NCBI GenBank assembly: GCA_964019165.1
Contig: OZ025283.1
Span: 4,351,001-4,415,000, forward strand
DNA from: Mastigias papua
Taxonomy: Eukaryota; Cnidaria; Scyphozoa; Rhizostomeae; Mastigiidae
DNA length: 64,000 nucleotides
Reading direction: 5' to 3'
Position numbers and translations under genes: made by a program. This document shows, piece after piece, positions 1 to 11,537 of the stretch. Below the pieces are notes generated by a model. The model did no database searches, had not been told where the DNA came from, and saw nothing but the letters and a program-made list of their open reading frames with translations. Position 1 is the first letter of the stretch; every line of letters begins with the position of its first letter.

Positions 1-215
1 AGTGAGATACAAAAGAATCTCTAAACCAGCACTTCAAGCAGGAACTGAATTTAACTATACTTAATTGTTAAAAAGTTAGCTGGTCAAGGATTGCTATATT
101 TGCAGATGAAGCCAGAATGTAAGCATTTGACTTAAGAACATGAAATTGATTCAAAGTCACACAATGAATGCAGAAATAATGCCACTGCTGTTGCAGAGAG
201 CCAAAATTCATCTAA

Positions 216-250
216 AGCCTGGTATCCATATAGTCGTTGAGGGTCGTTGA
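216..250 (+). repeat. Left TIR of Harbinger H1
   Basis: The first 35 bases match the reverse complement of 3703-3737. Inside the TIR, GTCGTTGAGGGTCGTTGA-like units recur in both orientations to about position 475, so the subterminal region is built of short repeats that may bind the accessory protein. That role is inferred from the family. Confidence 0.92.
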
Positions 251-503
251 CGGTCTTTCCTAAAACTGAAAGACTGTCAACGACCCACAACGACTATATG
301 GAGACAACCCAATATTTTTTTTAATTACATTAACGACCGTGAACGTCTGAGTCGTTGAGGGTCGCTGAGATGGGAGCGAGTTCTATCTCAGCGACCCGCA
401 ATGACTCAAAAAGACTGTCGACAACCCAGGAATTTAAATGGAAGCATGCTAGTGACTGCCAAAGACTGTCAACGACCCAGAAATATGCTCAATATCATTC
501 AAA

Positions 504-1586
504 ATGGCGGACGAGCAACACCATATCGAGTTCGAAAGCTTTAAGATGTGTGATTTTATGGCCGAGATTCAGGTACATGATTGCCGATATAATAAGTTGA
601 GCAAAGAATTTCGAGACAAATACAAGAAAATGAACTGCTGGGCTACGATTGGTAGAAAATTTTCCATTACAGCTCAAGAAGCAGAAAACAAGTTCAAAAA
701 TTTGAGATCGCCCTTCACACGGTTTTAACGGAAAATGACGAAACTGCCGTCTGGTAGTGGCAGGGATGCAGTAAGTTGCCCGCCAGAATTTCAAGGATTG
801 GAATGGCTGAAGCCCTATATCCAGCATAGACCATCTGCAACCAACTTGACTACGAGCACGAAACATTGGAGCAATTTATCTTCTCCACAAAGCTGTTCGC
901 AGTCAGCTACCACGGAGAACACATCAGGGTCCTGTGTTGTAGAACGCCTGTCTACCACAAGTGACAATAACGAAGTGGCTGAACAAGTAGGTGATATTGA
1001 AGGTATAAATGAAGAGTTTGAAACCAGGAGTGCTAGCTACGATGAGGATGGAGCTGTTAATGCTGGTATAATGGATGGCATTGACCAGGCTGGGATAGCA
1101 AAGGGTATTGCTAACGCAGAGAGAATCAAAAATGCAGGGAAGAGCTCAAAAAATGCCTCGGCTAAGCGCAAAGGGAGACAATGGAGTTCTTACAAGAACC
1201 CAAGCAAGAAGGAGGTGAACATGGCACTTATTAAAACGGCAGAGAAGATTGGACAACATCTTGAAAAACAAGATCAATTTAATGGTATCAGGGATACGGC
1301 TGACGATAACGATGATACAGCATTGTTTTGCAGAAGTCTGATCCCGAGAATGAAGCGATTACAGCCTAGAAGCCAAGCTATGTTAAGGCTACAAATTGAG
1401 CAGCTATTTTTTCAGGCCGAGTTTTCTGGCATCCAAGACACTGTTGTATCAATGCCACACTATCCACTGGTTCGCTATCCGGCCCAGGAGCAATACTCTG
1501 TTTTCAACCAACAACCAGTATGTCAACAGCAGTATCAATGCGCGCAAAAAACAGCTGAAGTTACAGAGCCAGCATCTTTTACATAA
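504..1586 (+). pseudogene. MADF-BESS accessory protein of Harbinger H1, one in-frame stop
   Basis: Residues about 8-80 form a MADF (Myb/SANT-like) DNA-binding domain: an aromatic-rich start, then FRDKYKKMNCW, and the closing ENKFKNLRS and KLPSGSG motifs. The C-terminal part holds a BESS motif (ALFCRSLIPRMKRLQPRSQ, then LQIEQLFFQAEF). Harbinger elements normally pair a transposase with such a protein, which binds DNA and takes the transposase into the nucleus. A TAA at 726-728 interrupts one continuous frame inside the MADF domain; a start at the Met at 735 would lack most of it. The middle is acidic then Lys-rich. The call rests on family motifs and on its place opposite the transposase. Confidence 0.85.
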
Positions 1587-1948
1587 TTTGCTGTCTTATT
1601 TCAATATATCTTTTACTCTTAGGTGTCCACTTCCCGTGCCCCTTGTCATTTTTTTGTAAAATTTCTAGCCTTCACTCTCGTTAGATCCCTCCCCGCTTAA
1701 TAAGACTGCATTGATGCTGGTGTTGATATTTTTTGCTGTATTAGCTATGAATCCATTAGCATGCAATTTCACTTGAACATTATACTTGCTTGAACACTCT
1801 AAATGTGAATATTTTACACCCTAGTGCCCCAGTACTTCCTGCTTACAACTTCGACTCACCAGTTTTCCCCCACAAAATAGATCATTAGTTTAATTCCAAC
1901 CACACAGGGGACAATTTGACACCAAAGAGTATGAATTACAGAATCATA

Positions 1949-3519
1949 TCATTGAGTTAATGAATTAATTTTTCCACAGTCTCTCACATGTTGTATTTGC
2001 CAAGGCACTTGCCCATTGACACTATTAAAATAATCGTTGAAATCTTTTCTGATATTCCCGGCAGAAAATTTATATCTGTTTCCTCCTGTCATTTGCAAAT
2101 TTGTCATCCCACTATCTTCACCGTTTACCAACTCTCTCCAATCTCCAGTGACAACGTTTCCGCTAGAATCTTCACTGTCAACAAAGCCAGTAGGTATATA
2201 CATGGCATTTTCTGTCAGCTGCAAATAGTTATGTAAGCAAATAGTGGCCATGGTTATTGACTGCACTAGATCGACATTCCCTCTTATTGGTCTACGAAAC
2301 ACTCTCCATTTAGCAGCAAGAATACCAAAGGTATTTTCTATCGTTCTTTGAGCTCTTGACAGTCTATAGTTATATATCCTTTCTTCCTCCTTTAAGTACT
2401 TTCCAGGATAAGGAACCATCAGCCATGTTTTCAACGGGAAGATAGTGTCACCAACCAGAACATAGGGGAAACTTTTTCCATGGATTTCTTTAGCACCTGG
2501 CAGTTTTATTTCGGCATTCTCAAAAGCTTTCGAAATTGGAGAGTCTGCTAATACCCCTGAATCATTAGACCTCCCAAATGCTCCTACATCGACTAGAGTG
2601 AAGCAGTAATTTGCATCACACACAGCAAGCAAAACAATGCTATGGAAATTCTTATAATTAAAAAATGCAGAACCAGCATTCTTTGGACATTCCATTGCAA
2701 TGTGCTTCCCATCAAGTGCCCCTATGCAATTTGGGAATTGCCACAGTTCTTCAAAACTTTCTGAAACTTTGACCCAATCTGATGTAGACTTTGGTGGACA
2801 TAGATAAATATTATTCAGAGCAGCCCATAGCGCATCACAAGTTTCTCTAATTATCTTTCCAACTGTTGATCGTCCTATTCTGAACTGAAATGCTTGAGAT
2901 TGCTGAGAGTCACCGGTGGCTAAGAACCGTAATGTAACTGTCAGACGTTCTGCTGGTTCAATAGGTTGCCTGGATCTGCAATGTTTGTTTTAATTAATGG
3001 TCGTACCAAAATCAGGAGGCGTTCAAGTCTCTCAGGAGACATTCGAAGGAATCTACAAAAGCATAGCATATTTAGATTATATATTTTATATATTCCATAC
3101 ATTTAGCTAATGAGGAGAGTAGTCCTACAGCACAATTGCAGGGTTTCAAAGGGACCTTCTATAAAATAAAATTATAGTTAAATGGACTAACAGAATAAAT
3201 TAATATGCTTAAAAGCCTATTCAAAACCCAAGAATACTCTTAATATAAATTATCAGAAATTACCAGAGAAAAAAATTAAAGCTCAAGGATAGCAAATTCA
3301 TATACAGAATGATTTGAAAGTATGTTTTTGTTACCTGTAGAAGTACTCTCGATCTTGCAAATGTATCTCCTGAACAAGCGTGTGATACAGCCCATATGTT
3401 TGCCGTTGCTGCAATATTTTTCGCACCCAAAATCGATGTTTTCTTTTGTTTTGTTTTGTCAAACCTAACTGCATAAATGAATAGGCCAACAATAAAAACT
3501 CCCTATCTGCTTCTGCCAT
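1949..3519 (-). pseudogene. Harbinger H1 transposase (DDE_4 type), two exons, frameshifted
   Basis: Exon 1 runs 3519 to 3335 (N-terminal segment with KHRFWVRKILQQR, typical of Harbinger transposases) and ends at donor CAG|GTAACA. Exon 2 starts at about 3052 after TTTTGTAG and runs to the stop at 1949. Visible motifs are [40 protein letters not shown], first catalytic Asp in LVDVGAFGRSNDSG, second Asp in VLVGDTIFPL, and Glu in RAQRTIENTFGILAAKW. The frame changes near 2975, consistent with a one-base loss, so the copy cannot make a full protein unless splicing avoids that site. The DDE half (2695-1949) is open and retains the triad. Confidence 0.88.
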
Positions 3520-3702
3520 GTCTAGAAAATTGTCTTTTTTTGGCACCAGCTGCTTGAGAAAATGCATAGGGCGCGCTACAACTCTCAAATACCGTCAACG
3601 ACCCTCTGCAACCCTCAACGACCCTCAACGACCCACAGCGACTTTATGGATATTCACCCATATCCGCGACCCGCAAAGACTGAAAAAGACTGTCAACGAC
3701 CC

Positions 3703-3737
3703 TCAACGACCCTCAACGACTATATGGATACCAGGCT
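3703..3737 (-). repeat. Right TIR of Harbinger H1
   Basis: Inverted copy of the left TIR, ending GGATACCAGGCT just before target duplication TAA (3738-3740). The subterminal region from about 3590 repeats the CAACGACCCTCAACGACC unit several times. Confidence 0.92.
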
Positions 3738-5143
3738 TAACAGAAAGGTAGATGTCATGCACATTGTTGATGAGGTAGCTGCAGAACAGACTTTGGATGC
3801 TAGAAATGGAAATCATGATAACAAGGCAATAGATGTATTTAAGAAACCACCACCAGCTTTTGACATTCAGCCATTGATTGATGAAGTTAAGAGAGAATCC
3901 TGCATGGAACCCATAGAGATTCTTCGATCCTTGCAAAAGAAGCTACATAAGGGTAGAAACCTCAATTTGCTGTCATCAGAGGACACATCTCCTCATGGTG
4001 AAACTAATTATATCTCAATTGATAGGTCAAGAGTGTTGGAAAGTACATTGGCTGAATTGAAGTATGTGGATGATTTTAGGATGACATTTGAAGTAGACTT
4101 TATTGGAGAGCTGGCACAAGATTTGGGAGGTCCTCGTCTTGACTGGCTTGAATTGATGAACAGAGAAATGCAAGCCAAATACTTTGCACATGGTTTCAGG
4201 CAACAGTTGTGTGAGGAGTACTATTATGTTGGAATTATGTGCACAATAGCTCTCCTACAGAATTGCCAATGTCCTCGGATTTTTCCGTCAACAGTACTTG
4301 AGGAGTTCTTTGACAAATCCGCAATTAAATCTGCATGCATGTTTCACTTACAAAGGGGACTTCAAGTACTTGGGATTCTTGAAGTTTTCCATGCATTTCC
4401 AATCTTGAAGCGCCTTCTACAGCCTGCATCAACAGCACTAACAGCAAAGAAGGTCATTAAGACTCTGCGACCACAATTTTCAGTAGATGGTTCAAGTTCA
4501 TGTACCAGGGAAAAAGAACTTTACAGTATTTTTGTGCATTACATCAGTGAAGTAGCAAGTGGCAGGAGGAGTATCTTAAAGTTAGAGCGCATCCTTTCTT
4601 TTGTAACTGGAGCATCTGAGGAGCCAGTATTAGGATACACATTGCCGCCAACTATTATCTTCTTGACTTCAGCAGAATAAATTGTTGATGAAAATTGTGA
4701 GGAAAGCTCAGTAAGTACTTATGTATTTAATAGTGAGCTTATTTGCAATATTTAGAGGAGGTATATTGTTCTTCATTGCTACTGATGGTAGATACTGTGT
4801 ATATTTAGAGATGTTCTTAGTCAACAGTGAATCGACATTTTCCAAAACACTATTGCAAGTGCATAGTGCAGTCATGGACCTCGAGTTTATAGGCATAATA
4901 TACACCATTTCATGATAAGAAATTTCTTTCATTCTCAAGGTTGTTTTAATTGATTTCATCTAGGAACAAGAAGATAGGCTTGCAAAGAGAAGAAAAGTAT
5001 TAAAGTACATTCCAACCGCTCATACATGCTCAAATACCTTAGAGTTGGCAAGAGCAGTGCTATCAGAGCCTCTTCCAAGTGAAGAATATCTCTTCAATAT
5101 CTATGATTTGGCATTCATTGGATCATATTTTGGTATCATTTAA

Positions 5144-5930
5144 CTTAGAGACTTCAGATTTGAAAGACTTTTCTTGTACATCTGTTCTGTTGCTTGATTT
5201 TGCTGTTTTACTTGGGTTGTTGTTATTATGGTTTGCTGTTATCATTCATTATTAACCTTTTTGGAAACTTTGTAATTGGAAACCATTCTCTATTTAGGAT
5301 AGCATTTTAGTAGAAAGTTGCCACTTGAAAAACCTATTTTCACTTGAACACATGTTTCTACCATTTGAGTCAAACTACATTTATCATTTAAGTAATTTTG
5401 GTTGTTTTGATGTGATCATCATATGAATGCGACTTGCTATTTAGTGATCTAAAAGCTATTATGTGAACATTGTTCTATATATTGAAATAGTTACAGGGCC
5501 ATTACTGACTTTGAAAGAGTTTTGGAATAGTTTTGGAAATTTTTTTAAGGGAGGTTGTATGAATTCTGTAGCTAATATTTACTGCAATGCAGAGGAATTT
5601 TCTCATACTTCATAAGTTAACTTTGTCCCCTCTCTTCTATGATGAGCTCCCTATCCAAAAGCACCCCTTTACAGTACCTGAAATCAATAAGCCCTTCGGG
5701 GCTTGGAAAAGAGCTGATGGGTTTCCACAGACCTCTTCCTATTTGGCCAACATAAATATATCAATGTACCTATCTGTTGCTGTATGCATATTATCTTGTT
5801 GAAAACTTTGTTGGAGAAAGAAATTTTTGTTAAATCCTCTATTGAACTCATTGCATTGATTATCGATCTTATTGAATTGAAGTATGTGTGTCTCCATTAC
5901 TGAGTTCAGCTTACTTTCTCTCTACCAGAT
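5144..5930. other. Spacer between the convergent HECT-like and integrase-like genes
   Basis: AT-rich 3' flank of both genes. Short open frames here have no recognisable motif or codon pattern, and no inverted repeats are visible. Confidence 0.5.
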
Positions 5931-7433
5931 TTAACGCTTCAGTGTAGACATCTGTACCCATTTCTGTGGAACTCTATTTGTGTCAATTGATTGATGAACA
6001 TGTCTTAGAATCTGCTCTTGATAGGGGAATGAGTCAGGGGACACAACCAAACTTTCCCCATCTTCACTGGAACTTGGGATAGGTCCCTGTAAATCTTCAC
6101 CAAATGTAGCAAAGTTTTCTGGATCATCATCTAACATTCCATTTGCCAATGGGTTCCTTGGGTCTAGCATTCCATTGTTCCATATTTGGTTTGGGGTCCA
6201 ATTTTGCTCTGTGGAAAGACGGTGGTCATTGTGTGCTCCAAGGAACTCACCAAGTGAAAAATTTATCCTTAGTTTGTAGATCAAATGAAGGGTGAACATG
6301 TGAATGGGATTTTCTACATCCAACAATCCTGTCTGTTCCAAAGCATAAAATAAGTAGTAGAATGCAGCAGAAACACAGCGAAGCACATCACGCCAAAGAC
6401 CTTCAATTCTCTGGTTTCTTGTTAAAGGCCCTGCAATGTAACTACCTCTATCCTCACCATGTTTCTGTGTGATTGCATCACATACTATAACATTTTCGAC
6501 ACCATAGTCTACCTTTAGTCTGGATGGTCAATAGCCACCATGATTATCAATTGATTCTAAGAATAGATGGAGGACTGTTAATGCTTTATTGTTTGTATTG
6601 CATTGCAGGAACATTATTTTTCGTGAAAAACCATCAATACAGCCATGTATCACAAACTTCCATCGCACTAAAGAATGGTGACCATCAATATGCCATAGTG
6701 AATTAGCCCATGGAACAGAATATGTGCGCCTGGAAATCAAGATACCCCAACGTAATGCTGAATGCATTAGGCCAAGTCTGTTGATGCTTTCTCGGACTTG
6801 TCTTCTTTGAATGCAAATGCCGATTGACTTGAAATAACCTGATATATATGGTTCACCAGTAGTATTTCCATGACCAGACATGTAATCCTTTACTATTGCA
6901 TCAGCTTCATCATTGGACATGTCAGTGAACTTCTGCATTAGCTGCATGTCATATTCACCGATTCGGCGGTATACAGTCCAACGGGACACACCAAACATAC
7001 GTGCAATGTGAGACCATATAAATCCTAGTCCTCTAAGTTCCTTCAGAGCACCTTTTGGAATTGTATACTTTCGTCTTCCAACAGCATTTCTACTTTCTTC
7101 TTCAGGGGCTGTCGCATCCAGCTGTACAGATTTATTGTTCTGGTATCCAATACTTAGATACATTTGAAACAGCTCTCGGTAAACTTGTGGAAATGCATCT
7201 GAAACATCATTCAGTAACTTACAGTCATCCACTTGCACATCACGAACATGTACTAAGTTATGTAGAACTTTTATTGCTTGCTCGAGGAGATCAGTATGCT
7301 GCAAAAAATTGGACTTTCGCTCATCGCTCTGATATCCTATCAGCAAACGGTCTGCTGTAGAGCTTTCTAGAATCAGAGCTAGGCTTCCTACAAGTTGATC
7401 TCCAAAATCCACATTATCGTTAGCCATATCCAT
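5931..7433 (-). pseudogene. Integrase-core (DDE) protein, one in-frame stop
   Basis: One continuous frame from Met at 7433 to a stop at 5931, broken only by TGA at 6528-6530. After a helical N-terminal region comes an HTH (LKELRGLGFIWSHIARMFGVS), then the integrase core: first Asp in LWHIDGHHSLVRWKFVIHGC, second Asp in VDYGVENVIVCDAI, and Glu in LTRNQRIEGLWRDVLRC. This is the animal integrase-core family seen in many multicopy genes of fish, cnidarians and sponges. It is rve-related and probably a transposase. It faces the HECT-like gene tail to tail. The stop lies between the first two catalytic Asp residues, so this copy is probably dead unless the stop is read through. Confidence 0.8.
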
Positions 7434-7492
7434 CCTTGAAAACAATATCGATACTAGAGCCTCGTTTGTATTGCGAACCGCGCTCGCTCCCA

Positions 7493-7720
7493 GGAAATTT
7501 AAATATAAATGTGAAAGTTTCAATATAAATGTAAAAATTTAAATGTAAAAGTTTAAATTTAAGTGTAAAAGTTTAAATATAAATGCAAAGGTTTGAATAT
7601 AAATGGAAAAGTTTAAATTTAAATGCAAAGTTTGAATATAAATGTACAGGTTTAAATATAAATGAACAAGTTTAAATGTTAAGGTTTAAAAATAAATGTT
7701 AAAGTTTAAATATTGCCGCA
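7493..7720. repeat. AT-rich minisatellite, about 20 bp unit
   Basis: Roughly ten diverged copies of a unit like TTTAAATATAAATGTAAAAG lie just upstream of the integrase start codon. Copies differ by single bases and small indels. It could mark the terminal region of the element carrying that gene. Confidence 0.75.
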
Positions 7721-7889
7721 ACTGGGCATCCATAGAGGTGTCCAAACAGTCATATATTGCAATGGAAAGTGTGCAGTTCTAGAAACCCATCAGTTTATCA
7801 TGACCATCAAGGGAAAGAGTTCAGTTAGGGCCATTTGATGTGAATGATTGTTTTTGGTTTATTTTTCTGCTTTCTTACACTTCTTGCCT

Positions 7890-8344
7890 CAATTCCTTAT
7901 GGATCAGCAGTGAACATGATATTATAAACACGCCTTCGTGGTACACATACACCATGTTCAGTTCTTACCTGTTGGTTCATGGTAAGGTATCCTAGCAACT
8001 TTCCAGGACCCTCTAGTTCCTTTTCACGGCATCTGTAACTGCTGATAAACCGACATTCGACTTGATGTAATAAATATCAAAATACCTCAAACACCTAGCC
8101 AAGTTGGTGTACTCCATGCTTACACTGGGTAATCTCTCTTCATAAAATCTAGTATTTCTGTCCATTTTAAGTTCTGCTGGACATACCTTTTGAGGTCTTT
8201 TTCCAGCATCTGAGTTTCATACCGTGAATTCACACCAGATCCCAAGCAAACTGCCATTACAATTTTCTGAAGATGAGATGAGTGTGGCAAATGTGGGGCG
8301 TCATGAGCTAAGCTATAAGGGATATTGTGAAACTTTTCCGCCAA
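7890..8344 (-). pseudogene. Second integrase-core protein, N-terminal remnant
   Basis: Read on minus, 8344-8120 ends with an HTH-like segment (LKWTEILDFMKRDYPV). After frame changes the sequence continues with LSAVTDAVKR, then ELEGPGKLLGYLTMNQQVRT, HGVCVPRRRVYNIM and ADP-stop-GIEAR. This EL-GPG-LLGY-M---R--H---VPR--VY--M---DP-G-E-R spacing is the conserved stretch just ahead of the catalytic core in animal integrase-core proteins, a different subfamily from the gene at 5931-7433. The DDE core itself is missing, and several stops and a frameshift are present. Confidence 0.62.
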
Positions 8345-8553
8345 ATTTGTTTGAAAGTGAGGCCAACCTCTCTTATTTTGACATTGATATCAATGGGCCA
8401 CCAGGATAAAATGGATTAATTTTCAATTTTAACATTAATTTGAAATTGGAAATCAAGACAAAATTATATTCAAGATTAAAATGGAACCGAGGTTAATTTC
8501 TGGACTAGAAGTGGAAACGAGTTTTAGATTGAGGAAAAAAAATAACCAAAACA

Positions 8554-8890
8554 CTATGAAACTGATGGGCCACCATACAGCAGCATCATCAGCACACTGA
8601 AACAAATGTACTGGATAAAGCAATGAATCAGTTATTTATGAGTGGAAAGCCATATAGTCTAAATTTTTCAGCTTTAATAGATTGAAAGAAAGTGTTGAAG
8701 CACATGTTAAAGACCAAAGGACTGAGACAGACCCTCTGCAGAACTCCTCCAATTACAGCAATACCTGGAGATATGTATTTGTCTGTTGCAACAAAAGCTT
8801 TGAAGTTAGTGTAAAGAATTGAGATCAAAGATTGACTGGATTCATAGGACCATACATAAATCACGTTGGCAAAACCCAGGATGATGGTGC
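8554..8890 (-). pseudogene. Non-LTR reverse transcriptase fragment
   Basis: The open part 8864-8628 reads SLISILYTNFKAFVATDKY, then GGVLQRVCLSPLVFNMCFNT, matching the G-V-L-Q-G-x-x-L-S-P-L-L-F-N block of non-LTR RTs. A frameshift downstream restores HLFQCADDAAV, the catalytic A-D-D motif. The 5' and 3' parts are absent; this is an old fragment. Confidence 0.65.
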
Positions 8891-9454
8891 TATGATGAGT
8901 TTAAGACATTTTTTGACGTTGCAGAGAGGGTGGGGGAGGGTGTCTTTGAGGATTTAGATGTCCCTTTTCTCCATTTTTCACTTGCAAACAGTTAAAATAG
9001 TTTTCATATTGTTCATAACACGTCAGCTGTGCTTTCATGGCAACAAGCGCTTAACACGTTTTGTGGTCATTCTTCTTAAACACTTGTGTAACACTCCAAA
9101 CTATGTCAGCTTATGAGGAGAGCGACGTTGGGGGAGATAATGAGACTGTACTCGTGCCACCATACTCATGCTTTGAAGCTTTTTCAAGTATGCTAAAAAC
9201 TGCTACCCCAGTAAACTCAGCCATATCTATGGGCAGGGGGGCCTTTCTCTCGATTTGTCAACCTATATTGAAGGCTCCTTCCTTACTCTGACAACCTATG
9301 TTACAACGTAATTTAGTTATTTTTAGTATAATATTAATTTTATCTAGTGTTATATGTACTCTTAGTCTCTTGCTACGTATGTTTGTGTGTAGAAAGTAAT
9401 TTACAGCATGATTTGTCAGATGAATAAATGAAAGATACAAATAAAAATGAAATG

Positions 9455-9722
9455 AAAAAGTATCGAGGTATTGTTGAGCCACATTTCCGTTACCGTAGCT
9501 CTTTTTGGGTGAACTGTTTGGAAACCAGGCCGCTTGCAATGCAGACGGTACAACATCGTGCTGCAAGAATAGTGACAAATAGTAGCTATGATGCACCTGT
9601 TAATGTGCTAATTAAAATACTACACTGGCCATTTATCTCCGATATTATTAACTGAGATACAGCGACCATGGTCTAAAAATCTTTTAATGGTTTCGTACCA
9701 ACATATTTAAACATCGATTTTC
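9455..9722 (+). pseudogene. Non-LTR reverse transcriptase, C-terminal fragment
   Basis: The frame gives VEPHFRYRSSFWVNCLETR, then QTVQHRAARIVTNSSYDAPV and, past stops, TATMV-KSFNGFVPTYL. This is the conserved region after the RT thumb (Q-x-x-x-N-R-A-A-R-x-V-T; K-x-x-x-G-x-x-P-x-Y-L) in CR1/L2/RTE-like retroposons. A short GAAATGAAA-rich tract precedes it, perhaps the tail of another copy. Confidence 0.7.
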
Positions 9723-9810
9723 ACGTTTTTCTATGTTATTTTTCTGTTATTTTAGCTTTGTAATTAGGGTTTTCTACATTCATTATACATATATATCTGT
9801 ATATATATTG

Positions 9811-9846
9811 AAAAGCTTTGTGTCGTCAGACACTTATCAAAGTATG
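9811..9846 (-). ncRNA. Decayed hammerhead ribozyme of a Penelope-like element
   Basis: The minus strand reads CATACT, TTGATAA, GTGTCTGAC, then GACACAAAGC. This is collinear with the intact hammerheads at 50713 and 53115 (CATACT, CTGACGA, GTGTCGGAC, GAAAAAAGC). Core positions are mutated and the pairing AGTATG half is missing, so no activity is expected. Confidence 0.55.
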
Positions 9847-9872
9847 AAACGCCCGATGGCCGAATCACTAGA

Positions 9873-10042
9873 TATCAGTAGATTTGCAATAGAGAACTGT
9901 CTCCAAGGCCCGTCCCTTGCTACTTACTAAAACATCCAGATAACTGACACTAAATCAAGGGATAGTGTCAGTTATTTAGATGTTTTAGTACATAGAAAGG
10001 GACGGGCCTTGGAGACAGATCTCTACTGCAAATCTACTGATA
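9873..10042. repeat. Inverted repeat (80 bp arms) at the 5' end of PLE1
   Basis: Arms 9873-9952 and 9963-10042 are close inverted copies around a 10 bp loop. The left arm, read on minus, encodes the same residues as the start of the PLE1 ORF (KGRALET, then LYCKSTD), so it is an inverted duplicate of element sequence and not an unrelated hairpin. Confidence 0.85.
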
Positions 10043-10932
10043 CACACCAGTTTTTGCAGAGGAGCTCTTGTCATCCATGGCACGTCAAAACAGCAATCCT
10101 ATATGGACAGGCTCTTAGAATCAGAAGAATTTGTTCAGATGAGAAGAAGTTCAGAAAGAGGTCGGAGGAATTAATGAGTCGGTTGGTAGATAGGGGTTAT
10201 AAGGAGGATTTCGTTAGGGAGCTTATAGTTTGTGCTAGTAGTTTAGACAGAGAAGGACTTTTTAACCAGGAAGGGAGATGTAGTGACAAGAGAAAGGACC
10301 ATGTTCCACTAGTAGTTACATTCCATCCAGCACTTAATGAGCTTAGGGGCATAGTTAAGAAACTCCATACCCTGTTAGAAGAGTCTGAAGAACACCGGAT
10401 GGCCTTTAAAGAGCAGCCTCTTGTGGTCTTCACAAGAGATTTGAAGGATAATCTAGTTAGAGCTAAGCTCCCTAGGGTTCGGACAGAAGGAGTTAGGGGT
10501 TGTTTTAGGTGCGGTAAAGCGCGATGTCAAGTTTGCAGTTATATGTCAGAGGGTAATAGTTTCAGATGTAGTGTTTCAGGTAGGGAGTATGATATAAATA
10601 GTGACTTTAATTGTGATTCTTCAGGGGTAGTATATTTATTAGGCTGTAAAGTATGTGGTAAGCAGTATGTAGGTAGCACCTTTACATCTTTTAGAGCCAG
10701 GTTTAACAATTATAAGTCATCTAGTAGGAAGTTTTCTACTGGAGTAGCAGTGACGCATTCAGAGTTGTTTAGACATTCCACAGAAGCCAACCATAATGGA
10801 TTTTTAGAGGATGTTAGTTTTCAAATTATAGATAGGGTATTTGGAGTTTCTACACATAAGGAGGGATTCTGGCAGTTTAGACTACAGAGCTTTATTCCTG
10901 ATGGGCTTAACGTCAGATATGCGGATCATTAG
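9961..10932 (+). pseudogene. PLE1 reverse transcriptase C-terminus plus GIY-YIG endonuclease
   Basis: 324 codons are open to the stop, but there is no start codon and the catalytic RT palm is missing; the frame begins at SVSYLDVLV, just after the palm. Following parts are the thumb and linker region (SCHPWHVKTAILYGQALRIR, then a long helical stretch), a Cys cluster CFRCGKARCQVC, and the GIY-YIG nuclease with VVYLLGCKVCGKQYVGSTF and the Arg in SFRARFNNYKS. A full PLE protein is usually 700-850 residues, so more than half is lost. The remaining frame has no internal stop. Confidence 0.85.
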
Positions 10933-11219
10933 CAATCCCCTATCCACTTTCCTAGCGTTAATTGATTCATTTTTCCATTTTGCGTCTATCCAGCATCTAA
11001 TCTTCTTTTCTTCACACTTCTCGCACTCTTTGCATCACCTTATATGCTCTGTACTATCCTCCTTTGTTTCTTACTTCACAGCTTCGGCCCTCCCAATATT
11101 ATGGATTCTTAATATATCATGAGGTGTTAATAGGTAGGTCCCCCTTAGGTAATATCAATTGTGACCCCATTGTTATGTAAGTAATTTAAGCAGGCCCAAT
11201 GTCATTGTAAGTTTAGTAT

Positions 11220-11402
11220 TGATGAAGATTCTAATTGAAACATTTACTGACAGAAAAGTATATTTGTACTTTATACTATGTATACAATTTATATACGTTA
11301 TGGATGATCCTAAGCCACATCCACAACGTATATAAATTGTATACATAGAATAAAACACAAATATACTTGTCTGTCAGTAAACGTTTCGATTAGAATCTTC
11401 AT
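11220..11402. repeat. Large imperfect hairpin at the 3' end of PLE1
   Basis: Arms of about 88 bp (11220 to about 11307 and about 11314 to 11402) pair with few mismatches, centred near 11310. Each arm starts with TGATGAAGATTCTAAT followed by (T/C)GAAAC, resembling the GATGA...GAAAC terminal motif of the related PLE2 at 45927, so it is probably a pair of inverted terminal segments. Confidence 0.75.
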
Positions 11403-11405
11403 GCC

Positions 11406-11537
<132 letters not shown>

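Larger units (their letters stand above)
216..3737. mobile_element. PIF/Harbinger DNA transposon H1, near complete
   Basis: The element is bounded by terminal inverted repeats (TIRs) starting AGCCTGGTATCCATATAGTC and by a 3 bp target duplication TAA at 213-215 and 3738-3740, the usual Harbinger target. It carries two divergent genes: a MADF-BESS accessory protein on + (504-1586) and a DDE_4-type transposase on - (3519 to 1949). Both are mildly damaged (one stop; one frameshift), so this copy is probably inactive but young. It sits inside a HECT-like gene. Taking out the element and one TAA rejoins that reading frame exactly, which fixes both ends to the base. Confidence 0.93.
106..5143 (+). 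pseudogene. HECT-like ubiquitin ligase gene, split by Harbinger H1 and carrying stops
   Basis: Segments 106-215, 3741-4710 and 4964-5143 form one protein once H1 is removed; codon AAC is rebuilt across 215/3741. The motif FIGELAQDLGGPRLDWLELM and the following EYYYVGIMCTIALLQ block are the HECT N-lobe pattern of the animal proteins often annotated G2/M phase-specific E3 ligase-like. The last exon, after an intron 4711-4963 (CA|GTAAGT ... TCTAG), carries YIPTAHTCSNTLELA; the Cys codon at 5037-5039 matches the HECT catalytic Cys. Stops at 133-135 and 4678-4680 suggest a decayed copy. In many invertebrates such genes are multicopy and may belong to transposons. Here it converges on an integrase-like gene, which fits a composite element. 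Confidence 0.72.
9811..11402 (+). mobile_element. Penelope-like element PLE1, 5'-truncated
   Basis: The plus-strand body starts abruptly at about 9963 inside the RT, runs through a GIY-YIG endonuclease (stop 10930-10932), and ends in an untranslated region closing with a large imperfect hairpin (11220-11402). Left of the body lies an inverted piece of the same coding sequence (9873-9952) followed outwards by a decayed hammerhead-like motif (minus, 9811-9846). Inverted 5' fragments and hammerheads in the terminal repeats are known PLE traits, so the whole reads as one truncated insertion. Confidence 0.75.
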
